A DNA stretch of 64,000 bases from Acetobacter oeni (GTDB lineage Bacteria > Pseudomonadota > Alphaproteobacteria > Acetobacterales > Acetobacteraceae): NCBI RefSeq assembly GCF_011516825.1, contig NZ_WOTA01000001.1, positions 62,001-126,000 of the forward strand. The letters are read 5' to 3'. Within the stretch, counting starts at the first letter, position 1; the number at the start of each line of letters is the position of its first letter. A program made the position numbers and the translations under genes. This document shows, in pieces, positions 36,313 through 43,800 of this stretch. Below the pieces are notes generated by a model. It had not been told where the DNA came from. It did no database searches and saw only the letters and a list, made by a program, of their open reading frames with translations.

Positions 36313-36945
36313 ATGCTTTTACGCTTTCCCGTTTATGCATCGCTGATTGTGACAGGGGTTTTTCTTCTGACGGGCAATGCGGAAATTCGGACCTCATACG
36401 CTGCTACGTCGCAATTTTCGCCTGTCGATCAGGGGTGGATTGATCGTGTGCAGGATAAAATGAACTCTGTTGTGACCATGCGTGGTCGCTTCGAGCAAAC
36501 CGCTGCGGACGGTCAGAAGACAACCGGTGACGTATGGTTGTCGAGGCCGGGCCGTATGCGTTTTCAATACGATAAACCCAGTCCGCTACTTCTCGTCGCA
36601 AATGACGGCAAAGTCATATTTCGTGACTCACAACTGGATCAGATAACAGAAATCCCGATTGAACGAACGCCTCTGGGACTTTTGCTGGGCGCGCATATTT
36701 CCCTGAGCGGTGACGTAACAGTCACCAGCTTCCGAAAGGAAAACGGCGTCATTCAAATTTCTGCTGTCAGGACAACCTCACCGGGAGAAGGGACGCTCGT
36801 AATGGCTTTTGACGAAAAGTCTCTTTCAATGCTCGGCTGGATCGTTGTCGATGCTCAGGGCAGACAAACGCAGGTCAGGCTGTCTGATCTCGTGTCGGGG
36901 GCGGACACCCCGTCGAAGCTTTTCATCTTACCGAAAGAAAACTGA
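36313..36945 (+). CDS. lolA: Outer-membrane lipoprotein carrier protein LolA
   Basis: A 210-residue periplasmic chaperone that carries lipoproteins from the LolCDE complex to the outer membrane. A signal peptide ends near residue 30, in an SYA-A region. The mature part shows RGRFEQTAADGQKTTGDVWLSRPGRMRFQY in overlapping pieces, the conserved LolA N-terminal beta strand pattern, and TTPLGLLL-like sequence in the middle. TAAGGAGAACC precedes the ATG, one of the best ribosome binding sites in the window. In many alphaproteobacteria lolA follows ftsK, but here ftsK lies about 7 kb away on the other strand. Confidence 0.9.
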   Translation: MLLRFPVYASLIVTGVFLLTGNAEIRTSYAATSQFSPVDQGWIDRVQDKMNSVVTMRGRFEQTAADGQKTTGDVWLSRPGRMRFQYDKPSPLLLVANDGKVIFRDSQLDQITEIPIERTPLGLLLGAHISLSGDVTVTSFRKENGVIQISAVRTTSPGEGTLVMAFDEKSLSMLGWIVVDAQGRQTQVRLSDLVSGADTPSKLFILPKEN

Positions 36946-37047
36946 GTGCACAGGCAAAACCTGCAAGACAGAAGAGGTTGCATACCGGACAAAAATGTCG
37001 GGCAAGTTACGAGAATGCAAAAATTTTCAGGAAATAACCGAACAGAT

Positions 37048-37121
37048 GGTGGGCACAACAGGGATTGAACCTGTGACCCCTACCATGTCAAGGTAGTGCT
37101 CTACCGCTGAGCTATGCGCCC
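37048..37121 (-). tRNA. tRNA-Val (anticodon GAC)
   Basis: The minus strand folds as a 74-base tRNA with encoded CCA. The acceptor stem GGGCGCA pairs with TGTGCCC. The anticodon stem CTACC/GGTAG encloses TTGACAT, giving GAC, which reads GUC and GUU. The T arm is ACAGG-TTCAATC-CCTGT and the variable loop has 4 bases. Confidence 0.97.
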
Positions 37122-37205
37122 ATCTGTTCGGTAGGCGGCTTCTAACTTTCCTTTTTAAAGAGTGCAACCCCGACGGATATAAAACGTGTATTTTGATGCG
37201 ATGAC

Positions 37206-38213
37206 ATGCACGATTCTGCCGGGCAACCGCATATGAAATCCTGGTCAGAAGCCGGAAATGATGAGGAAGCCCGTGCTTTCGCAAAACCAGCCGATCATGA
37301 AAAGAAGCTGACAGGCACGGGCAGTGCGTCCGGATCAGATTCCTTTGTCGTCGTTCGATCGCCCGGGGTCCCGATTCCTCTCATCGTGTGTTCCCCGCAT
37401 TCCGGTCGGAATTATACGGCAGAATTTCTTGCACGCTCCCGTCTGCCTCTTGATGCCCTCCGAAGTGGTGAAGATTTTCATGTCGATACGCTGATTGCAA
37501 CCGCTCCCCAATACGGTGCCACATTGCTATGCGCGACGTTTCCGCGCGTCGTTTGCGACGTGAACCGGGCTTCGCTCGACCTTGACCCGCGCATGATAGA
37601 AAACGGCGATGAATCCCTGTTTTCACCGAGCGAACGGGGACGTGCCGGCCTGGGCAGTGTCCCGGGGGTCGTTTCAGGTGGTCGGCAGGTTTATGGCAGA
37701 AAACTCTCCATGGACGAGACGGCCGCACGGCTTCGGCTGTTCTGGCATCCCTACCACGCGATGCTCAAAAAACTTATCGATGAAATGCGCGCGGAGTATG
37801 GATTCTGCCTGGTCCTCGATATGCATTCTATGCCGCCGGGAATAGACGGGACGAAAGCAGATATCGTGATCGGAGACCGGTTTGGTTCTTCCAGCAAGCC
37901 GGTTTTCGTGCAGGCCCTCGGGAAAAGCCTGCTGGCGCTCAGCTTCAGCGTGGCGCGCAACCATCCGTTTGCCGGTGGTTTCATTACCAGTCATTACGGA
38001 TGCCCGGAAGAAAACGTGAGTGTAATCCAGCTGGAGATGAGCCGCGCTCTTTATATGTGTGCCAGGCCGGGCGGAGGGTATGGTCTTAATCCGCGTTTTG
38101 CCGGGAAAATCAGTCAGATTATCGCCGATATGGCACGGTGCGTCAGAGAGCAGCAGGAGGTGGGATGCACGGTATCTGACAGAGTAATCCAGGCGGGAAG
38201 AATGTATCCGTAG
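37206..38213 (+). CDS. N-formylglutamate amidohydrolase family protein
   Basis: A 335-residue hydrolase with IVCSPHSGRNYT (about 60-71), VCDVNRASLDLDPRM, YHAMLKKLI and LVLDMHSMP, all typical of the HutG/FGase zinc-hydrolase family. The first 45 residues are charged and poorly conserved, so a start at M10 (37233) is possible. The family cleaves formylglutamate in histidine breakdown, but no hut genes are nearby, so the substrate may be another N-acyl amino acid. The gene ends 4 bases from the convergent gene. Confidence 0.85.
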   Translation: MHDSAGQPHMKSWSEAGNDEEARAFAKPADHEKKLTGTGSASGSDSFVVVRSPGVPIPLIVCSPHSGRNYTAEFLARSRLPLDALRSGEDFHVDTLIATAPQYGATLLCATFPRVVCDVNRASLDLDPRMIENGDESLFSPSERGRAGLGSVPGVVSGGRQVYGRKLSMDETAARLRLFWHPYHAMLKKLIDEMRAEYGFCLVLDMHSMPPGIDGTKADIVIGDRFGSSSKPVFVQALGKSLLALSFSVARNHPFAGGFITSHYGCPEENVSVIQLEMSRALYMCARPGGGYGLNPRFAGKISQIIADMARCVREQQEVGCTVSDRVIQAGRMYP

Positions 38214-38217
38214 TCAG

Positions 38218-38745
38218 TTACAAAGTGCGCACCATGATTCTGAACGCAGTCGCAAAGTGAACATCGGCCGCGTCTGAAGCAGACTGATTAAGCCGGATAT
38301 CAACGCTTGGTTGAGACGTCATGTAAATCTGGCAAAAACCGGCAGCGACCTGTTCCAGATGGTTCGTTACACAGGCAGCGTGATGGGTATTCAGGGCCTG
38401 TTTTAATTGTGCTGTACCGGTTCCATCAGTAGAGATGACGGCGTTGAAAGCTGCTGTTTCGATCTGGTCGAGGTTTACGGCAAAAGGCTTTAGTGAAAAT
38501 CCGGATACGGTCGCGTCAGACGGAAACTCTTCGACAATCCCTTTTGCTTCCTCCTGTGATCCGGCTATTGCGGAATTATATACGACTGCGATCCTGACCG
38601 TGCCTCCGGGGGGAGGATCAATGAAATGAAGTGTCTGACCGAGAATGGCGAGGTCCTTGCTGTTAAATGAAGGCGGGTCTGCTTCGGCGGGAGCCGTACA
38701 AAATACGCAGCCAACAGCGCTGATCGCGACGACACACCTTCTCAT
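38218..38745 (-). CDS. Secreted protein of unknown function
   Basis: Starting at ATG 38745 gives 175 residues beginning with the signal peptide MRRCVVAISAVGCVFCTAPAEA; a longer frame to 38790 adds 15 residues before it. The mature protein has an IGGQTLHFIDPP-like start, alternating strands and two cysteines, C near 125 and 136 of the mature part, that could form a disulfide. The layout recalls DUF4154/YfiR periplasmic proteins, but the resemblance is weak. It lies 80 bases downstream of thiE on the same strand. I do not recognise its function. Confidence 0.6.
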   Translation of the reverse strand: MRRCVVAISAVGCVFCTAPAEADPPSFNSKDLAILGQTLHFIDPPPGGTVRIAVVYNSAIAGSQEEAKGIVEEFPSDATVSGFSLKPFAVNLDQIETAAFNAVISTDGTGTAQLKQALNTHHAACVTNHLEQVAAGFCQIYMTSQPSVDIRLNQSASDAADVHFATAFRIMVRTL

Positions 38746-38870
38746 TCTGTCACTCACCCGAAGGAGCTGCCGCACAATCTCTGGTCCCATCTCATGGTCC
38801 CATGATCATTTGTGGCTACTGAGGAAGACTTAAATTTCGACAAAATATCGTCAATTCTGCGGCGCTCTGA

Positions 38871-39488
38871 TCAGGATGAAGATGCTATCGCCTTGATCCA
38901 CAAAGATATCTGAGATTCCGGGTCTTCGGAAAAAATGAAATCCGAAACAGCCGCAACGCAGTCTGCTCCTGCGGCGATGCACTCAGGCGCACGGGCCAGC
39001 GTTATCCCGCCGATCGCAACGAGCGGCAGATCTCCTATCCGTTCCCGCCACTCCGTAAGCCTGTGCGTCCCCTGGGGGCCAAATGCCATCTTTTTGAGGC
39101 GTGTCGGCCAGATCGGTCCCAGTGCGACATAATCCGGTGCCAGTTCCAGGGCACGGGTCAGTTCCGGAACACTATGCGTGCTGATTCCGATTCTGATTCC
39201 CGCTTCACGGAGCTTATCTCTGTCGGCGGTATCGAGATCTTCCTGACCGAGATGAACGTAAGTCGCGCCCAGATCGATGGCCATTTCCCAGAAATCGTTG
39301 ATGACCAGTGTCACATCAGAATCAGATGCCGCGGCAAGCGCATCTTTAATTTCGCTTTTCAAACCATCGCCGGACAGGTCCTTGATACGAAGCTGGATAA
39401 ACCGCGCTCCGGCTTTACCCAGTCGCGAGACCCAGGAAGCGCGATCGACGATCGGATAAATGCGTTGAGGAAGCGGAGAATGTGTCAT
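38871..39488 (-). CDS. thiE: Thiamine phosphate synthase
   Basis: A 205-residue TIM-barrel enzyme that joins HMP-pyrophosphate and THZ-phosphate to make thiamine monophosphate. RIYPIVD is the N-terminal strand, [11 protein letters not shown] and [24 protein letters not shown] (in pieces) bind pyrophosphate and metal, and LGPIWPT and IGGITL are the phosphate loop regions. It overlaps thiG by 4 bases and ends the thiO-thiS-thiG-thiE operon. Confidence 0.95.
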   Translation of the reverse strand: MTHSPLPQRIYPIVDRASWVSRLGKAGARFIQLRIKDLSGDGLKSEIKDALAAASDSDVTLVINDFWEMAIDLGATYVHLGQEDLDTADRDKLREAGIRIGISTHSVPELTRALELAPDYVALGPIWPTRLKKMAFGPQGTHRLTEWRERIGDLPLVAIGGITLARAPECIAAGADCVAAVSDFIFSEDPESQISLWIKAIASSS

Positions 39489-40255
39489 CCGAGCATGGGC
39501 CTTCCGAGCAGAGGGGTAGAGGGAGCAGCCATGTCCCGTGCTTCCATCGGATCAGCGCCGTAAGCGAGATTCCCCGCCTCAACTGCAAGACGGAATGCAC
39601 GGGCCATAGCCACCGGGTTTCCGGCTTTTGCAACCGCGGTATTGATCAGTACCGCGTCATAACCGAGTTCGAGCGCCTGAGCCGCGTGAGACGGCAACCC
39701 GATTCCGGCATCGACCACCAGGGGGGTGCCGGGAAAATGAGCCCGTAACGCTCTCAGCCCGAAGACATTGTTCAGCCCCTTGCCGGACCCAATCGGAGCC
39801 CCCCAGGGCATCAGCACCTCGCACCCGGCCGCCAGCAGACGCTCCGCAACCACCAGATCCTCGGTCGTATACGGAAAAACCCTGAATCCTTCCGAAGACA
39901 GAATACGGGCAGCCTCAACCAGGCCGAAAACATCCGGCTGCAGCGTGTCCGATTCTCCGATAACCTCAAGCTTGATCCAGTCCGTTTCAAAAACTTCACG
40001 CGCCATGTGAGCCGTCGTGACCGCTTCCTTTACCGTGTGACACCCGGCTGTGTTGGGCAGAACGGGGACACCGAGTTCGCGGATCAGGGACCAGAAAGCC
40101 TGCCCGGCGCGCTGTCCCGCAGCTTCGCGACGGAGAGAGACAGTAATAACGCCTGCTTCCGCCTCCCGGACTGCCGCGGCAAGAATCTCAGGAGAGGGAT
40201 ACTGAGCCGTTCCCAGCATCAACGGCGAAGAAAGACGTGTACCGTAAAAAAGCAT
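39485..40255 (-). CDS. thiG: Thiazole synthase
   Basis: Starting at ATG 40255 gives 256 residues beginning [19 protein letters not shown]. The ORF extends 31 codons further upstream through thiS, which is not the start. ThiG forms the thiazole ring from DXP, dehydroglycine and ThiS thiocarboxylate. [10 protein letters not shown] contains the Schiff-base lysine, and GSGKGLNN and [12 protein letters not shown] are family motifs. It lies 4 bases downstream of the thiS stop. Confidence 0.96.
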   Translation of the reverse strand: MLFYGTRLSSPLMLGTAQYPSPEILAAAVREAEAGVITVSLRREAAGQRAGQAFWSLIRELGVPVLPNTAGCHTVKEAVTTAHMAREVFETDWIKLEVIGESDTLQPDVFGLVEAARILSSEGFRVFPYTTEDLVVAERLLAAGCEVLMPWGAPIGSGKGLNNVFGLRALRAHFPGTPLVVDAGIGLPSHAAQALELGYDAVLINTAVAKAGNPVAMARAFRLAVEAGNLAYGADPMEARDMAAPSTPLLGRPMLG

Positions 40256-40259
40256 CGGA

Positions 40260-40457
40260 CTATCCACCCTGCATCGGCGCAACGATTTCAACGCGCATAC
40301 CCTCGACGAGGATATGATGTTCACGAGCCGGCCCCGGGACGAATTCACCGTTTATCGCGGTGGCGATCCGGGCGTCTGAAAAACCAAGTTCGGCGACAAG
40401 TGCGGCAAGTGTACCGGCGGTTACCGTATACGCCTCATCGTTTATCAGAATTTTCAT
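40260..40457 (-). CDS. thiS: Sulfur carrier protein ThiS
   Basis: A 65-residue beta-grasp protein starting [12 protein letters not shown] and ending GG, the C-terminus that is thiocarboxylated and donates sulfur to Thi[14 protein letters not shown] is the conserved helix. A longer frame upstream to 40547 is not needed. The TAG stop is 4 bases ahead of the thiG start. The gene follows thiO on the minus strand, so it is probably in the same transcript. Confidence 0.93.
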   Translation of the reverse strand: MKILINDEAYTVTAGTLAALVAELGFSDARIATAINGEFVPGPAREHHILVEGMRVEIVAPMQGG

Positions 40458-40547
40458 GTCGGTCTCTCCGTCGTCGCATATCAGATTTTGTACCGTCTTA
40501 TCGTCCACGCAAGCGCAACCCCTGAAACGCAGAACACACGAGCGCAA

Positions 40548-41513
40548 TCAGCCGCAGATAATGTCGGCCACCTGTTCGGCAAGCCAGGGAGAAAGCAGAT
40601 ATCCGTGCCGGTAGACCCCGTTTACAAAAACCGTCTGCTTATCCTGTGTCACAAGCGGCATATTGTCCGGATAAGACGGGCGCAGGCCGGTTCCCATTTC
40701 CACAATCTCGGCTTCGGCGAAGCCAGGATGTAGCACCCATGCCGCATTGAGCAGTTCGCTCATCGATCTTAGCGTCATCGGTCCCGCGTGCTCACTTTCG
40801 ACCATCGTGGCGCCGACCATAAAAAGATGATGAGCCCTAGGCACAATATAGATCGGAATACGGGGATGCAGCAGCCGCACCGGTCGATGAAGCGTGACAT
40901 CCCGACAGCGCAGCAAAATCATTTCTCCCCGGACGCCACGTAAAGTCGTCAGGTTTTCCCGTGCCCGCAATCCGGTGCAATCGACTATCCGGTCAAATGT
41001 GGATTGTGCCGGCACGCCGGCCTGATCCGTCAACAGCCGGCCACCAAGACTGATCAGCCGCTCTGAAAGAGCAGGAAGCGCCTTTCTCGGATCAAGATGC
41101 CCTTCTTCCCGGAAAAATAATGCTCTGGAAAATCGACCGGCAAGATCAGGCTCAAGCGTTGCTATTTCCTCACTGCCAATCTCTTTGAAATGACTCGTCC
41201 GGCGGCCAAAACGGGAAATTTCAGCCGTATCGCGTGGGGGAGCCAGCACGAGGCTGCCATTCGACACCACATCCGGAACATGCCTGCTCCACCATGACAG
41301 AGAACCGGTTGAGTGCTCGGTAACCTCTGGCGGCGCGCTCTCCGCTTCGCACCACGGCGCCAGCATGCCCCCGGCCATCCATGATGCGCCCGAGCCGACG
41401 CGGGACCCGGATTCCGCCAGCGTCACTCTGGCTCCCCGCTCTGCAAGCGTGACGGCGGTTACAAGGCCAGTAACCCCCGCTCCGCGCACAAGAACGGTTG
41501 TTTCGGCTTTCAT
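40548..41513 (-). CDS. thiO: Glycine oxidase (FAD-dependent)
   Basis: A 321-residue DAO-family flavoprotein that oxidises glycine to dehydroglycine for the thiazole ring. The FAD motif is VRGAGVTGLVTAVTLAERGA at the N-terminus (GxGxxG form). GASWMAGGMLAPWCE and the C-terminal segment NGVYRHGYLLSP match ThiO. It heads the thiOSGE operon. I see no thiamine-pyrophosphate riboswitch in the 300 bases before it. Confidence 0.92.
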   Translation of the reverse strand: MKAETTVLVRGAGVTGLVTAVTLAERGARVTLAESGSRVGSGASWMAGGMLAPWCEAESAPPEVTEHSTGSLSWWSRHVPDVVSNGSLVLAPPRDTAEISRFGRRTSHFKEIGSEEIATLEPDLAGRFSRALFFREEGHLDPRKALPALSERLISLGGRLLTDQAGVPAQSTFDRIVDCTGLRARENLTTLRGVRGEMILLRCRDVTLHRPVRLLHPRIPIYIVPRAHHLFMVGATMVESEHAGPMTLRSMSELLNAAWVLHPGFAEAEIVEMGTGLRPSYPDNMPLVTQDKQTVFVNGVYRHGYLLSPWLAEQVADIICG

Positions 41514-41856
41514 AACACACCCCCTGTGCGGCTGGTTGCCTTGTCGAAGGCGGAATAGTCTTCGAACCGCTGCACGATGACCGCTTTAAAGCTGCTTGTT
41601 AAGGGAACGTCTGAAAGGCCCCCAAAGCATAATAATGCGAGCGCTCCCGTTCCGGTTGCAAACAGTCTCCGGCCAGCCCGTCAGGCAAAGTGGAAAAGGT
41701 TTTTGCGCCGATGGCAAGTTCCCTGAAAAAGCACGCAGAATGCTGTCCGGACAGACACATAAAATATGAACCGGCGAAAAAAACGGGATTTATTGTCGTC
41801 GATTTTCGATGCGTATAAAAAACCAGTTCCCTTCGACCCCGGATGACGGAGACCTC
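41514..41856. other. Divergent region upstream of thiO and the GT32-like gene
   Basis: About 340 bases hold no convincing gene. I searched the minus strand for thiamine-pyrophosphate riboswitch signatures such as CTGAGA and a CCTGATCTGGATAATGCCAG-type core and found none. Promoters for both genes must lie here. The GT32-like frame could start at 41809, but the start with the ribosome binding site is chosen. Confidence 0.4.
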
Positions 41857-42963
41857 ATGATGTCTGACACGGTGACCGCCCCGCAACTCACGTCCTCCGA
41901 TCTCGCAAATAACCAGAGAGCGATCGCTTATTTTAGCGAGCATGGCTGTAACACTGTGGGGACGGCCTTCGCTCTGGCCAGAATTCTTCATGACGACAAA
42001 TGCGTTGCAGAAGCCTCGCATGTTTACAGAACAGCGTATGATCTTCACTCAGAGTATCCGGATCAGGCGCCCGGGCCGCATGTACTGCTGGTACTCCGGC
42101 TTCTGTGCGGCATGATGGCTGGCCAGTCTCCGGCCGAAGCAGAACTGAAAACTTTACGGGCGCTTTCCATTCCTTTTTATAATTACGTGACCGGTATCCA
42201 GGCGGCCTGGATCCAGGGCGACCTTATAAAGGCCGCACGGATCATAAAGAACTGCTACGAAGAGTTCGATACCGGCTCGGAGTGTGACCGGCTTTGTCTG
42301 GAAGTGATGAACCGGCTGTATCACGCAAAAATGGAAAACGGCATTGCGGACAGCCGGATTTCGACAGCGCAAATTCCACGCAAAATTTATATGTACAGAA
42401 GCCGGGAAGCATCCGCCGGCGTTGAACGTAATTTCGAATATCATCGGAATTTCACCGGCCTGGAAATCAGAATTTTCAATGAGGAAGAAGCGCCCGAATG
42501 GCTTTATTCCGTCTGCGGTGTTGATGCCCGGATGCTCTTTTTTTCAGCACGAAACGCTTCCGAGGCCTCCAATATTTTTCGCATGCACGCAATCCAGCAG
42601 CTGGGTGGCTGGTGGCTGGGCACCGACAGTCGTATCCGGTCGGAAGATATTTTCTTCAGCAGATTATCGCAGCGCCATTCTCACGTTTTCATGCTTAACG
42701 ATGAAAACGGAGTCCATAATGAGTTTTTCGGATCAGTGGCAGGCAGTCCTGTAATCGAAGACGCGCTGCTTTCGATCTATCGCAATTTCTATCTGCATCA
42801 TGACCTGGCCATCGCGCAGAAAACCGGTTCCGGTGTGCTTGAGCGAGCATTGAATCGGACATTTCACGCAGATTTCGAGCGCATTCGCCCGATGCCCTCT
42901 CTGATCACATATGGGAATGCGACCTTCCACGAAGTTATTGAGATAGCTTCTGTGCGAGACTGA
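41857..42963 (+). CDS. GT32-like glycosyltransferase with altered DxD motif
   Basis: Starting at ATG 41857, after GGAGACCTC, gives 368 residues; 41860 or 41809 are alternatives. An N-terminal helical region of about 170 residues precedes IPRKIYMYR, the start of a Gly_transf_sug/OCH1-like domain. ASNIFRMHAIQQLGGWWLGTDSR carries the family's RY..L...GG.Y.D.D region, but with G-T-D257 instead of D-x-D. NEFFGSVAGSP and TGSGVLERAL are family-typical. It may modify surface glycans, but donor and acceptor are unknown. Confidence 0.7.
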   Translation: MMSDTVTAPQLTSSDLANNQRAIAYFSEHGCNTVGTAFALARILHDDKCVAEASHVYRTAYDLHSEYPDQAPGPHVLLVLRLLCGMMAGQSPAEAELKTLRALSIPFYNYVTGIQAAWIQGDLIKAARIIKNCYEEFDTGSECDRLCLEVMNRLYHAKMENGIADSRISTAQIPRKIYMYRSREASAGVERNFEYHRNFTGLEIRIFNEEEAPEWLYSVCGVDARMLFFSARNASEASNIFRMHAIQQLGGWWLGTDSRIRSEDIFFSRLSQRHSHVFMLNDENGVHNEFFGSVAGSPVIEDALLSIYRNFYLHHDLAIAQKTGSGVLERALNRTFHADFERIRPMPSLITYGNATFHEVIEIASVRD

Positions 42964-43007
42964 TACTTTAAAGTGAATCTTTCGCCACTATTGCCAGATA
43001 AAGCATA

Positions 43008-43040
43008 ATGCCCGGCATAGCGATATCCGGGCGCGGGCAT
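43008..43040 (-). terminator. Weak hairpin between convergent genes
   Basis: ATGCCCG at 43008-43014 and CGGGCAT at 43034-43040 form a 7-base stem around a partly structured loop. It lies between the ends of the GT32-like gene and the RluA gene. On the minus strand the hairpin is followed by TATGCTTTATC, a poor T-tract. Confidence 0.3.
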
Positions 43041-43045
43041 CGGCT

Positions 43046-43792
43046 TCAGGACGGAATTACGGGGGCCTGATCCGGTACACAGCCGCATCGCATGAGTGCG
43101 TTCCGCATATGCTCCGGAGGAGGCGCCACGGCCGAAACGGGGACGGTAAGAGGAATATCGAGCTCACGGCTCAGAAGATGAAGCCGCTGTCGGGTATTTT
43201 CAGTTCCGTACACCGTATCGCCGATGACCGGCATTCCCAGCTCAGCACAGTGAATCCTCGCCTGGTGCGTGCGACCGGTATGCAGCGTCAGTTCCAGCCA
43301 CGATACATTTCCATCGGTGCCAAGACGTCTCCAGCTCGTTCTGGCCTGCTGCCCGTCGGGACTGACGATCATCTTCCAGCCGTCCGGGCCGGAGACCCGC
43401 ATCACGGGCCGATCGATAACACCATGTTCCGGTGCCACGCCTCTGACGACCACCCAGTAAATTTTTTTCACCGCGCCGGACGCGAAACAGTCCTGCATCG
43501 AGATCAGAGCCTGCTTGCGTAACGCAATGGCAAGGCAGCCACTCGTATCCGCATCCAGCCTGTGAGCAAGCCACGGCCCGTCTTTGCGCCGACTGAGCTG
43601 CGGGAACCAGTCTTCCACGCTCGGGCCTTTTCGGGGGCCGGTATGTACCGCCAGACCGAATGGCTTGTTAATGATGACCACCTGATTATTCTGAAATAAA
43701 ATATCGAAGGGCAGGGGGAGCACGGGAGCCGGCGCCGGAGAGGGCGGCGCATTGCCCGGCACGGTCTTTGTCACTTTGCGGTGTTTACGCAT
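43046..43792 (-). CDS. RluA-family pseudouridine synthase
   Basis: A 248-residue RNA pseudouridine synthase. AHRLDADTSG at about 77-86 contains the catalytic aspartate (D80), and LHTGRTHQARIHCAELG and IGDTVYG are family motifs. There is no S4 domain, but about 30 proline-rich residues precede the fold. It could act on rRNA or tRNA; the target cannot be set from sequence. It starts 9 bases downstream of the ftsK stop on the minus strand. Confidence 0.88.
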   Translation of the reverse strand: MRKHRKVTKTVPGNAPPSPAPAPVLPLPFDILFQNNQVVIINKPFGLAVHTGPRKGPSVEDWFPQLSRRKDGPWLAHRLDADTSGCLAIALRKQALISMQDCFASGAVKKIYWVVVRGVAPEHGVIDRPVMRVSGPDGWKMIVSPDGQQARTSWRRLGTDGNVSWLELTLHTGRTHQARIHCAELGMPVIGDTVYGTENTRQRLHLLSRELDIPLTVPVSAVAPPPEHMRNALMRCGCVPDQAPVIPS

Positions 43793-43800
43793 AAAGATGT

